Shown piece by piece: positions 7,879-16,845 of a stretch of 21,545 nt of DNA; position 1 is the stretch's first letter, and each line of letters opens with the position of its first letter. The DNA is from Nemertoderma westbladi (taxonomy: Eukaryota > Xenacoelomorpha > Nemertodermatida > Nemertodermatidae): NCBI GenBank assembly GCA_032718475.1, contig JAUCBJ010008120.1:1-21545 (forward strand), in the 5' to 3' direction. Position numbers and translations under genes: made by a program. The notes under the pieces were generated by a model that was not told the DNA's origin, made no database searches, and saw nothing but the letters and a program-made list of their open reading frames with translations.

Positions 7879-9495
7879 ATGTTGTCTACAACAAGCAAAC
7901 AATTCGCTCAGCTGCACGCCTCCCAGGTAAAGGCCTATGGTGAGTCGGTTGGTATAGACCAGATTACAACCCCGGCTGCATCCAGTCTTGGAGAGGACAC
8001 CTCCTACCGAATACGAGAACTCACGCACACCAGCTGCCAGTTTATGCGGCACTGCGGCCGCAGGGTGATGCTCGGTAGCGATTGGGCCACCGCCCTCGAA
8101 CTGTTGACCGATCAGCGTTCTCTCGGCTGCTCCGATAACTCCGACTATATCCCTTTAGACCATTCGGAGTTCTACTTCCTCCCGGACTCAGAGGAGGAGT
8201 TAGGCGACGGAATTAAACCCGGCGAGTTATCCTTCCAACCCCCGTCGTCAGCGACCGAATGTTGCCGGGGAAACATCGGGATTCATCTACGTGAATCTGA
8301 CAAAGAGGAAACCAAACCGACAGAATTAAACGCAACCCAGGTGGAATATCTGCGAATCGTTATTAATATAATCGCTAGCGGAACCCCAGACGATTTCATA
8401 GAGTTAACTAAAAATATATCTAGTAATTCCGCTATAAAACCGCTGGTCTATCACTTTTTATCATTGGGAGAAACTTTATTTAATATCTCTGAAACTCTTA
8501 CAGATCGTTTCGTCCTTCTATTAATCACTTTGGCAAAATCTAAACACGTTTATTTCAAAGAAGACCAACTCGTTATAATTCTTATTTTCTTGGAGAATCG
8601 ATTGAGGCAGGAGAGTTCAGTGACTTGTCGTTGTTTAAATTCCCTCCAACGGCGGTATCCCGTGTTACAATCGGCTGTTATCCCCTCTCTCCTTCACCGA
8701 CTCTATAAATCGGTTCTAAATGACTCGGAACCTCCGGTGGTCGATGTTTTATCGGCCTATTCCGCAATCGTGGCTCTGTCCCGGTACCAAACCAACCGAG
8801 AATTCTACGACGCAATCAAACAGAATTTATCCACCGCTGACTTATCGGCAGCGCGCGTGTTAACCGAATTATTGTTGAGGATTCTTAGTAATACCTTTTG
8901 TTTCCAATTCTACTCTATAGAGAGACAAAACAACTCATTTCCTTGCGTTATCGCTCAATACCATTATATAGTGAATACATTCGGGGATAGGAGTCTACCG
9001 TGGTTGCTATGCCAACCCTGGGGTCTCCAAGGAGATATTCCGTCGGTCGCAGCCATACGATCGGTGAACGCGATGTACTCGCCGGAGTCGCGAGACGCGA
9101 TTCGACGTTTAATAACTAACAGTTCGGGGAAACTCAGCGAGTTTGTCGACGAGTATAAAAGGAGGGAGAAAACCTGGCTGAAGGAGAAGAATTATTACAA
9201 ACTGAAAGCGGTGTTCGAAGATTACTGCGGTAACCTACAGCTGGGTTTCCATATGAACTTCGTGTTCCATTCGGTGTCCGGTTTGTCGCATAGAATTCCC
9301 TCCCGGCGATCCAAGACGATTAAACCCAGTGGTCTACGTTACTGCGCGTGGCAACGCGAACTTAGTCTAGCCACTACTGGCGCCCAACTGCCCGGCCAAG
9401 AAGCCCTTATGGGTTTACTGTGTACGACCCCCTGTGTTGCTATGCGCCGTAGAAAACCGTCTACAACTGTTTACCATGTCGGTTTATTATTGTAA
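7879..9495 (+). CDS. TAF6L: TAF6L-like (PAF65-alpha) histone-fold and HEAT-repeat protein, single exon
   Basis: This is an intact 538-residue frame. Residues ~15-76 form a TAF6-type histone fold: QVKAYGESVGI, then DTSYRIRELTHTSCQFMRH and a basic RR before the last helix. The QFM-basic-H wording is closer to TAF6L than to TAF6. Residues 85-145 hold the conserved linker around EFYFLPD. Residues ~150-335 are helical and match the TAF6 C-terminal HEAT region, including NSAIKPLVYHFL and YSAIVALSRY. At ~361-377, YHYIVNTFGDRSLPWLL matches the YxxFGDSL block of TAF6L, which argues against canonical TAF6. The C-terminus is basic. TAF6L is known from SAGA/PCAF histone acetyltransferase complexes, where its histone fold pairs with TAF9. 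ATG 7879 opens the frame just ahead of the domain. No intron and no poly(A) scar are seen, so a retrocopy is possible but there is no decay. Confidence 0.82.
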   Translation: MLSTTSKQFAQLHASQVKAYGESVGIDQITTPAASSLGEDTSYRIRELTHTSCQFMRHCGRRVMLGSDWATALELLTDQRSLGCSDNSDYIPLDHSEFYFLPDSEEELGDGIKPGELSFQPPSSATECCRGNIGIHLRESDKEETKPTELNATQVEYLRIVINIIASGTPDDFIELTKNISSNSAIKPLVYHFLSLGETLFNISETLTDRFVLLLITLAKSKHVYFKEDQLVIILIFLENRLRQESSVTCRCLNSLQRRYPVLQSAVIPSLLHRLYKSVLNDSEPPVVDVLSAYSAIVALSRYQTNREFYDAIKQNLSTADLSAARVLTELLLRILSNTFCFQFYSIERQNNSFPCVIAQYHYIVNTFGDRSLPWLLCQPWGLQGDIPSVAAIRSVNAMYSPESRDAIRRLITNSSGKLSEFVDEYKRREKTWLKEKNYYKLKAVFEDYCGNLQLGFHMNFVFHSVSGLSHRIPSRRSKTIKPSGLRYCAWQRELSLATTGAQLPGQEALMGLLCTTPCVAMRRRKPSTTVYHVGLLL

Positions 9496-9925
9496 CATTA
9501 TTTCACTGTTTATTCTCCTACTTTATTTACTAGTAAGCGATTCGTTTTATGTATGTTTCGCTCATTCCGTACATTCGATACACTCAATGCGATTGATTAA
9601 ACAACAAATTCCATATTTAGACCAACGTGGTGGTGAAGGTCAAAGAGTAACACAAAGGGAAATTTGAAATTTTTGTCTCCATCTAGCGGTGAGTCGCTAG
9701 TCCCGCCGATATTTATACTAATTTTTTTAGACAAACTTTTTTGGACTCAGAATCGTCGTCGAATCTACAAAAATAAAGTAATTATATATATTAAAGAATC
9801 ACGCCATGGTGTCGGCACAGTAAAATAAGAAACAAAATGAGAATTAAATGCACAGCAAAGTATTTTAAAACAGATTAGATTTAATTAAAATAAATAAATA
9901 AAGGTCCGAGTTTAAAATAGGCAAA
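9496..9925. other. 3' flank of the TAF6L-like gene and spacer
   Basis: The probable 3' untranslated region runs to about 9800. AT-rich sequence with TTAATTAAAATAAATAAATAAA (9878-9902) follows; read on the minus strand it is the likely tail side of the LINE fragment that ends at 9926. No separate gene is supported. Confidence 0.5.
9772..9777 (+). terminator. Polyadenylation signal AATAAA after the TAF6L-like gene
   Basis: A canonical AATAAA lies 277 bp after the TAF6L-like stop codon and is followed by AT-rich sequence. No such hexamer (AATAAA or ATTAAA) is present between the HAUS2-like stop and the TAF6L-like start. Confidence 0.55.
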
Positions 9926-10578
9926 CTAGGGGGTGGGGCAAGACAATGTTGCCCAGTGTCGAAGTGGCTTGTGGTTCGCGGTGCACTCAGTGAGATGATC
10001 AAGTGCGGCGGTATCCCCACACAGACGGCACCTACAGTCAATGTCTGGGGCGTGTACAACAGATGTGGTGGAACCCATGGCAACTAAAGCGGGTTGTCAC
10101 GTGGCGTAGGGGTTGGTTGAACTCTGTCCAGTTTCTGTTTGTAAAACCCGGTGATTGCCAGAATTCAGGAGGGAATTCGCCACTTTAATCGCTTGGAGTT
10201 CGACGTATTGTTCATAGAGGCCAATGTTCTGGGCAGATTTAATGTAACCTAAGATTCGACACAGAAGGGTTCCTGTAGATGAAGGGCGAGAGCAAGTCGG
10301 TTTTGTGTCGATTTATGGAGACCCATGCAGCGTTTAAGTTAAACCGCTTTAATTTTGTCTAATTTTTCAAAGTTTGTTGGTGGGAGGTGTGTCCAGTATG
10401 TTTGAATGGCGTAACTGATTATTGGTCTTATTTTGATATCAAACAGTTTGGCTGCTGTTTTAAGTGAGATGCTGCGGGGATTTTTAATTAATTGGATTCC
10501 CTTTAACGCTTTGCAGGTTTTGATTGAGATGTGCTTCGAGAATGACAGAGTTGGTGTTAAGGTCACTCCGAGATATGT
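9926..10578 (-). mobile_element. Decayed 3' part of a second LINE family (reverse-transcriptase thumb to C-terminal zinc knuckle)
   Basis: On the minus strand, 10578 to 10339 reads TYLGVTLTPTLSFSKHISI, then a thumb-region segment (KALKGI, AAKLFDIKIRPIISYAIQ) and EKLDKIKAV. This is typical of Jockey/I-like non-LTR reverse transcriptases. It then hits TAA at 10339-10341. The frame continues with LKR and GLHKSTQNRLALALHLQEPF, shifts frame near 10245, and reads on through a TGA at 10097-10099. It ends with a C-terminal finger at 9983-10036 (CRCRLCG, then LDHLTEC: Cys-x2-Cys-x7-His-x3-Cys) and a stop at 9926-9928. It is clearly broken and belongs to a family different from the RTE element at 1.6-4.8 kb. 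The upstream part is missing, being replaced by the 41-bp array. Confidence 0.8.
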
Positions 10579-10934
10579 AGGCCTACAGTATAGGCTACAT
10601 ATGTCACTCCTAGATATGTAGGCCTACAGTATAGTCTACATATGTAGGCCTACAGTATAGGCTACATATGTCACTCCGAGATATGTAGGCCTACAGTATA
10701 GGCTACATATGTCACTCCGAGATATGTAGGCCTACAGTATAGGCTACATATGTCACCCCGAGATATGTAGGCCTACAGTATAGGCTACATATGTTACTCC
10801 GAGATATGTAGACCTACAGTATAGGCTACATATGTCACTCCTAAATATGTAGACCTACAGTATAGGCTACATATGTCACTCCTAGATATGTAGGCCTACA
10901 GTATAGTCTACATATGTAGGCCTACAGTATAGGC
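10562..10934. repeat. 41-bp tandem array with GTAGGCCTAC palindrome core
   Basis: The unit is GTCACTCCGAGATAT followed by GTAGGCCTACAGTATAGGCTACATAT. GTCACTCC-type starts fall at 10562, 10603, 10670, 10711, 10752, 10793, 10834 and 10875, all 41 bp apart except one step of 67 that contains an extra 26-bp short unit. A second short unit ends the array. Within each unit ATATGTAG and CTACATAT are inverted arms. The start of the first unit is still in frame with the neighbouring LINE fragment and encodes its TYLGVT codons. Confidence 0.93.
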
Positions 10935-11357
10935 TGTTGCCGTTATTCCCGACACCATGGGGGAAAAACGCCGATGCTGGAGGCGGAATTTTCAGACCAC
11001 GGGATTCCGGCCAGTCACCGGATATTGGGAGTGGAGAAGGAGTACTTTCTTAAATGCAAGATTGCGATTGAGAAAACGTTGCATTAGTTGGATATAATCT
11101 TTTAATGTAACTTTCCTACAGTTGAATCCTGATCGAATCTTGTACATTGAACACCAAATAATGCAGCCTTTTCTAAAGTTGAACCCTGATTGAGAATAAG
11201 TTGGGCTTCCCCACACCAATATACACCAAATATTCACAATAATATACGACAATATAAATTCCTACAGTACATTATTTAATTACCCACTGTTCGCTTTAGA
11301 TTTTAACCTAACTAATGTTCCCCATTTTTCCTCGGTCCAAGTCTCGGTACCGTAGTG
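10935..11357. other. Non-coding spacer
   Basis: No gene is supported. A weak ~56 bp direct duplication is visible (AGTTGAATCCTGAT at ~11120 and AGTTGAACCCTGAT at ~11176, each followed by ACACCAAATA-like words). The rest is AT-rich. Confidence 0.45.
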
Positions 11358-11570
11358 TCGGTGTCGGTCAACCCTGTTGCGTGTCCGTCCCACCCTTCCC
11401 AAACCCCGAAGGGATCGGTCATCAGGAAAGCGGTACGGCTTGGCTAAGGGTCGGTCAAGTCGGTAGACCCGGTTGCGTGTCCGTCCCACCCTTCCCGAAC
11501 CCCGAAGGGATCGGTCATCAGGAAAGCTGTACAACTTGGCTAGGGGTCTGTCGAATCGGTGAACCCGTTT
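11358..11570. repeat. 96-bp tandem duplication, two full copies and a partial third
   Basis: GTTGCGTGTCCGTCCCACCC occurs at 11376 and 11472, followed in both copies by CCCGAAGGGATCGGTCATCAGGAAAGC. A decayed third start (CGGTGAACCCGTTTG) follows near 11555. The period is 96, divisible by three, so frames stay open across copies on both strands (plus: VSVPPFPNPEGIGHQES twice). I recognise no protein family, and the open frames may be a by-product of the repeat length. The segment is GC-rich compared with its flanks. Confidence 0.85.
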
Positions 11571-12340
11571 GTTCGCGCTTTCAGACCTTTGGCAGTTTAA
11601 CCCGCCAAATTAAGATGTCTTCTAGATATTAAATCGCTTTTTAGCCTATGACAAGTATTCGATTCACTACACTAGTCGAAACCAATCTGTGCGCGACCAT
11701 TCACCCGCTGGATATTCCCGGGAGATTGGGTTCGACGGTTTAATTTTATTGATATGTAAGCCTAATGTATTATTCGACTGACAGTATTATATAATCTCTG
11801 ACAATATTATTCACCTTCGGGAATATTAACAGTTCCTTTAGGACGTGGCGCTTTATCTATATAAACAGAGTTATGACTTAAACTACTCACAACGATATGG
11901 CTTAATTATAATTCACATATATGGCGCATTCTTTAGGAAATGCTTATTTAACAGACTCACTCATACACAATGCTGCACAATACTGCACACTAATCTGCCA
12001 ATCTTCACTGATTTTAGTCACATATAAAAGGAACACAGACTGACTCATGTAGGGTCTATCAAATAACATTAGATTCACTTCAAACCACTTTAACATAAGT
12101 CACAATCGTTATTGGTAACCTTTCTCTCTTACCTTCGGTATATCAAGAATATTGGGTTTTCGGGGTTATTTCTCGTTATTCCAATATAATAATTCATCAA
12201 CAAATATAATGAATAACCGACAACAAATAGCAGTATACAGTATCGATTGAGCAGGTAATTTTAGCAGTTTCAGCAGTTATTAAAAGCCGTGTGTCAGCAG
12301 TGATTACGAAATTGCAGTGATTCCATGAGTTAAAGGATAT
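11571..12340. other. AT-rich non-coding stretch
   Basis: About 770 bp with short open frames only, none with a recognisable motif. No RNA gene was found. The GGTTCGA word near 11728 is not followed by the rest of a tRNA B box. Confidence 0.5.
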
Positions 12341-12420
12341 ATGTCCTTATAATTAAACCTACTAGTGTTGAGCTAAAAAGCAGAAAGCACAAAACACTAC
12401 AAAGCCGTTCTTTCGTGGCT
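12341..12420. repeat. Dispersed repeat, copy B
   Basis: This copy matches 1-84 in direct orientation with small differences, beginning in ATGTCCTTATAATTAAACC and running through AAGCCGTTCTTTCGTGGCT. Having both copies in one 21-kb window suggests a family of moderate copy number. Neither terminal inverted repeats nor a coding region could be assigned. Confidence 0.6.
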
Positions 12421-12859
12421 TTGAAAAACTCGTGACTACTGCTCTATACGAGGATACCAACCACCCTTATTCCACGAAGCTCCCGTTCAACACAGAGAAA
12501 GAGCAGTGAGATAGGAAAATTTCAGTTCAGTAGCTCTGTGATAGGTCAAAATCAAGGCTAACTCAAATTCTATTGGGAGATACAAAAACAAGGCTATGAC
12601 GCAACCTCCCTAGGCTGGTTGGCCGATTAAACAGAGCCCAGATACCTGCGTACAGCAAATCAGCCAATAAGCTGGTAGCTTGCACTATTTTTAGCTATAG
12701 ATCCCTTTAGAGTATTCTAGCGACCGGGGGGGAACTGGCCAACAAGGCAAACGAATCAGTTATCCCACAAAAGCTTTTACACCGCTCCCAGAAAATGGGA
12801 TTTAAGTCTATAAAATATACAAAATCACAATTTCTAATATACATAAATACTCTAAACAG
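12421..12859. other. Non-coding stretch after dispersed repeat B
   Basis: No gene is supported. It may be the diverged body of the dispersed repeat. It contains an inverted CCAAT-type word (AGCCAATAAGC near 12663) and would be the 3' flank of the possible minus-strand exon that ends at 12860. Confidence 0.4.
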
Positions 12860-13151
12860 TTAGTCTTTCTTGCGCGGACGGCGTTTACGCAGTTTTTTAA
12901 AGCTAGCAAGAGTCATTTTCTCTTTGGGGGAAGCCACTTTACTAGGAGGGCCATAACTCCTGGGTGAAGGGTGCAATATGATTGCATTAAAAGTTTTGGG
13001 TTTACGGTCGGTGTCTCGTCCATTTCGATATGCTTCTCCTCGAGCTGATTTTCCTCCGCTTGTCATGGGATACGTTCGTCCAAAACTCTCGCAGAGAATA
13101 GGGTTTTCTAAGCTTGATATCTTCTTTGAGATTCGAGGTTTCCCAATCGAA
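12860..13151 (-). CDS. Possible terminal exon of an unrecognised basic protein
   Basis: The minus strand is open from 13171 to TAA at 12860-12862. An internal ATG at 13066 would give 68 residues, but the frame upstream of it also looks protein-like (RISKKISSLENPILCESFG). A splice-acceptor-like CTTATCTCAG precedes 13151, so this may be a last exon. The predicted C-terminus is very basic (FKKLRKRRPRKKD), which could act as a nuclear-localisation or nucleic-acid-binding tail. The middle is Ser/Pro/Lys-rich (HPSPRSYGPPSKVASPKEK) and likely disordered. I recognise no family. The local base composition is CpG-rich compared with flanking AT-rich DNA, which weakly favours a genuine exon. A chance open frame remains possible. 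Confidence 0.3.
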
Positions 13152-13249
13152 CTGAGATAAGGCCAATTCGTTTATCGATTGGACTTACTGTTATAACTAT
13201 ACGTTTATCTGAACAAACGCAGGTTTCTTTTTTGATCTTTATAGAATAG

Positions 13250-13312
13250 CGTTTAACTCGTTTCGTACAACGCTCTCCTTCACCTTGATGAAGGGTTGTA
13301 TCGCGTTAAACG
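13250..13312. other. Imperfect 63-bp hairpin
   Basis: Three paired blocks occur in order: CGTTTAAC with GTTAAACG, TACAAC with GTTGTA, and CCTTCA with TGAAGG. An internal loop (TCGTTTCG opposite TCGC), a 5-base bulge (GCTCT) and a ~6-base terminal loop separate them. The size and shape resemble a small RNA precursor, but there is no sequence match I recognise. It lies between the two possible minus-strand exons. Confidence 0.4.
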
Positions 13313-13885
13313 TGACGACCATACGGTTGGATAGTGATATTAGGTGTCTGCGTCATAATCCGGCTAGGCAAGATGGGCGGCTAGCTAGAAATCACTGTCG
13401 GAGTGTTACCGATTAATTGTTAGGGTAGCACTAGATCTTGAACAGTGAATACCGTCCGCGAGGATCCGCGACACCACCAAGATCGCAGGTCTGAGGTCCA
13501 ACTAAGGAATGAGGAGGTTTGACCGAGTATTCCGGGACTCTGATCGTAGGTTTACTCTAGGATCGTTAGAGCCGAGTGAGCATAGGTGATACGTCAAACA
13601 AGTTTCGCTCGAAACTCCAGTAAATATAACGAACACAACTGTGTTTAACACAACGTTTCCGTGGTTGTTTATGTCTTTCTGTTTATTGGCTGGATCTAGG
13701 GCATTTACCGTAATAATACCAAAGACGCACGTCTGGTAGGGGAAACACGGGTGATATTTATTTGTTGTTACAATGCTTCTATCAAGAATTCCAAATATAC
13801 GTTGGAGTTACCGCGTTTATTTGTTTCTTTAGTGTCTTTTCTTTCGAGTCGATTTCGAATAGAATTTTCGCATTCGAATTTCAGT
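13313..13885. other. CpG-containing spacer or possible intron
   Basis: There is no recognisable protein on either strand; the short plus-strand frames near 13751-13950 are low-complexity Phe/Ser/Arg. CpG is noticeably more frequent than in the AT-rich regions to either side. If the flanking minus-strand segments belong to one gene this would be intron. Confidence 0.35.
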
Positions 13886-14191
13886 TTATGGTTCCGACTC
13901 CGCTGGGCAGGATATATAGTCGACATAGTCCGTATTGTGTAAATCGATAGGATGACCAGTAGTTAAGAAGACCATATACGTACCATTATGCTGCGTATAT
14001 CGAGCAGCGAATTTTCTATAGTCCAACTCGCGCGCGAGCTGCTCTTGGGACATTGGCGGTTCGATATAACGACCATCGTCCTCCGCAGCAGTTGGACTAA
14101 CGTCGCCGCGTATTAAGCTATCAACAAACGCTTGTAAAAGTAGAGTATATCGCTCCCCGATACCAAGACCATCTTCTATCAACTCCGTCAT
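13886..14191 (-). CDS. Possible first exon or short gene, unrecognised acidic protein
   Basis: ATG 14191 opens a 101-codon minus-strand frame beginning MTELIEDGLGIGERYTLLLQ, with balanced, protein-like composition. It continues AFVDSLIRGD, then a short disordered DDGRYIEPP and MSQEQLARELDYRKFAARY. The helical, amphipathic pattern looks genuine, but I recognise no family. After the codons YTQHN the sequence offers GT donors (GTACGT at 13983 and GTATAT at 13979, minus strand). The last ~30 residues could therefore be intronic read-through. The 2-base phase after the 13979 donor would match the acceptor phase before 13151; the 13983 donor would not. A CpG-rich segment lies upstream, as expected for a promoter. 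No transcript evidence is available. Confidence 0.33.
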   Translation of the reverse strand: MTELIEDGLGIGERYTLLLQAFVDSLIRGDVSPTAAEDDGRYIEPPMSQEQLARELDYRKFAARYTQHNGTYMVFLTTGHPIDLHNTDYVDYISCPAESEP

Positions 14192-14370
14192 ATCTGCTAT
14201 ATATGAGTTTATCCATATTATAATGAGTTTATATTTAGGCTAGCGAGCGTCGCTGCCTACTCCAATTAACCCCCGGACAGTACGAGATCCTCAGCGCCGA
14301 TGTGTCGTCGCCGCTGTACTTTCGCCAACGACGTAGCCGCACAACGACAACGACAACCGGCACAAGTCAC
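14020..14370. promoter_or_regulatory. CpG-rich segment over the putative minus-strand start
   Basis: CpG is dense here, e.g. GCGAGCGTCGCTGCC near 14243-14257 and CGATGTGTCGTCGCCGC near 14297-14313, while the flanks are AT-rich. It spans the start of the possible minus-strand coding segment. That fits a promoter or CpG-island-like region, but this is inferred from composition only. Confidence 0.3.
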
Positions 14371-14989
14371 TCGACTGTCCGTCCCAAAGGCTTAGATGTA
14401 CTTCAGGTATTCCTTGGAGAGTTAGGTTACTTTACGATTGCGACTGGCTACTGTAAACACACCTTAGCAGTAACATTCACCTATAAACTCACAAATACCA
14501 CACACACAACTTGTCACAAATTACACACATTCGGGCCATTTGTCCGTTAGTCAATGCCTTCCAGAATGTCACTGTATTATTATGTATCCTTGGATACTAG
14601 TAGTGCGCTATTTATTCCCTATGCTATTCAATGGGACAAGCTTTCTATTGTTCTTTTAACTCAATTCTAATTCTAGCGTGGTTGTTGCTATGGTGACATT
14701 ATGCAAAGCTAGCGGTAGAATTAGAGTAATTCCAATGCATACAGATCTGGGATGTTATTTAATAGTATTCTTTAATAGTCAATGTTCTGTTTTATACATG
14801 ACTTTACGAATTTTATCGGCTATTAACTATGTTTGGGAGACTTTCGTACACGCATACGCATAATAATATAAATCTCCGCTCCCTTGATCTATTAATTAAT
14901 GGAATTTTGGGAATGTTATAAATCGCGTAAAATGGCAATTTATTAAATTCATTAAAAGACATGAATTTAAATTTATTCCCTGAAATTTT
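14371..14989. other. Non-coding spacer
   Basis: No gene is supported. Short open frames (for example 14302-14550 and 14678-14863 on the plus strand) have Thr-rich or random composition. The right part is AT-rich. Confidence 0.45.
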
Positions 14990-15320
14990 ATTATTTGATA
15001 ATTAAATGGGCATATTTTGATTCTAGAACATGTCTAGGGACACAAGATCCTTAATTCTAAGAAAATTGTCTCTTTAAGAATATCGGTAAATGCTACGATA
15101 TCTTAATTGACTAGAATTGTTGAAGGATCTGAATTTTACAGATTTTGATTTATTAGATTTGCAAATATTAAATAATTAATATTTGAGATGGGCACCGATT
15201 TATTCCAGAACTTGTCTGGGGACGTTAACCACTGATTCTATAATTTGTCTTTCAAGTATATCGGTGGGTGCCACGATATCTTAATCGACTAGAATTACAG
15301 ATGGTCAAAGGGTTTAACAG
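14990..15320. repeat. Degenerate ~178-bp direct duplication
   Basis: Two adjacent diverged copies are aligned by ATGGGCA (15006 and 15187), AGAACATGTCTAGGGAC with AGAACTTGTCTGGGGAC, TATCGGT (15081 and 15259), and CTACGATATCTTAATTGACTAGAATT with CCACGATATCTTAATCGACTAGAATT (~178 bp apart). No open frame is shared. This is an old duplication or two units of a decayed satellite, unrelated to the 208-bp satellite downstream. Confidence 0.7.
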
Positions 15321-15918
15321 ATTTATTTTGCGTTATACGCTACTGTTAAAGGGACATCACGCTACTATATGTATTATTTAATATACGGTATGAGAGCAAT
15401 ATCGCACGAAGCAATGTCAGTGTGAAGAGGCAAGTCGTTTCCAAGGTCTACCCAGAGCTTGGTTTAGCCGAGACACGAGGATCTGAACTTTGCATTCCTA
15501 ATACTCTGCCTACCAATAATACTTAAATATAGTAGTGGCTTTATTGTACTTTAATAAGTACGGACATTTCATCTTACTGTAGTTACGTATTTATAATATA
15601 ATACGGACAGTAAGGAAAGAGAAAAATAATTATTTCTTCGCCGTCTCACTAAATATAATATAAGTAATTACGTACGTAATAAACACGAATATATTGCACT
15701 ATTCTACAAAATAATCGCTAAATAATATTCTACTAAATTAAATAAAACGATTATAATAAAATTACATAGTAATACATACATAAATATAAAATAATAAAAT
15801 AATATAAAATAATAGAGTCACACGCCCACTCCGAACGATATTAAGTTGGGGAGTCCCTAGATGTCGGTTGGATTAGGGAAGTGGTCGTGGGAAGAGTTTC
15901 TTGCCTTCCATAGTTTCA
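15321..15918. other. AT-rich flank of the satellite
   Basis: A strongly AT-rich, low-complexity run (ATAAAATAATATAAAATAA-type at ~15770-15815) is followed by ~100 bp of unique, more GC-rich sequence up to the first satellite unit. No gene or RNA was recognised. Confidence 0.5.
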
Positions 15919-16544
15919 CCCCAATTATCTCACACTTTCTCAAGTCACTGGCGCTGTCTCCTCGAAAGTTATAACCTTTTAACTGGTTCTGTAGGAAGTA
16001 ACATGAAAAAACGCCGCTTATAGCCTAAAAACACACTACGACGTATTATATTCGAATATAGTTAAATAACTCTGGAAGCCCTGTGTTTTCTGAGTTGTAA
16101 CACTGTGTACAAGTTGGGAATAGTAACCCCAATTGTCTCACACTTTCTCAAGTCACTGGCACTGTCTCCTCGAAAGTTATAACCTTTTAACTGGTTCTGT
16201 AGGTAGTAACATGAAAAAACGTCGCTTATAGCCTAAAAACACACTACGACGTATTATATTCGAATATAGTTAAATAACTCTGGAAGCCCTGTGTTTTCTG
16301 AGTTGTAACACTGTGTACAAATTGGGAATAGTAACCCCAATTATCTCACACTTTCTCAAGTCACTGGCACTGTCTCCTCGAAAGTTATAACCTTTTAACT
16401 GGTTCTGTAGGTAGTAAGTAACATGAAAAAACGCCGCTTATAGCCTAAAAACACTACGACGTATTATATTCGAATATAGTTAAATAACTCTGGAAGCCCT
16501 GTGTTTTCTGAGTTGTAACACTGTGTACAAATTGGTAATAGTAA

Positions 16545-16845
16545 CCCCAATTATCTCACACTTTCTCAAGTCACTGGCACTGTCTCCTCGAAAGTTATAA
16601 CCTTTTAACTGGTTCTGTAGGAAGTAACATGAAAAAACGCCGCTTATAGCCTAAAAACACACTCCCACCTATAATATTGGTCGAAAGTTATAACCTTTTA
16701 ACTGGTTCTGTAGGAAGTAACATGAAAAAACGCCGCTTATAGCCTAAAAACACACTACGACGTATTATATTCGAATATAGTTAAATAACTCTGGAAGCCC
16801 TGTGTTTTCTGAGTTGTAACACTGTGTACAAATTGGGAATAGTAA
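16545..16845. repeat. Composite 301-bp satellite unit, first copy
   Basis: A normal monomer breaks off at CACACT, carries the foreign 17-bp segment CCCACCTATAATATTGG (16664-16680), then restarts at TCGAAAGTTATAACC. Ninety-three bp are thus added by an internal partial duplication. The 17-bp join is absent from ordinary units. Confidence 0.92.

Noticed and set aside
9434-9667. 77-codon plus-strand frame with a hydrophobic stretch
   Set aside because: It overlaps the end of the TAF6L-like gene in another frame and continues into its 3' untranslated region; there is no supporting motif.
9804-10960. 12-bp inverted match CCATGGTGTCGG at 9804 and 10949-10960 flanking the LINE tail and 41-bp array
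   Set aside because: Flanks do not match, and a 12-bp inverted match is expected by chance several times in a 21-kb window.
11720-11745. tRNA B-box-like GGTTCGA
   Set aside because: The CC end of the B box, the A box and the cloverleaf are absent.
14302-14550. 82-codon plus-strand frame with a Thr run
   Set aside because: The repeat-like CAACGACAACGACAACC run explains the Thr stretch; it lies opposite and upstream of the CpG-rich segment and has no recognisable domain.
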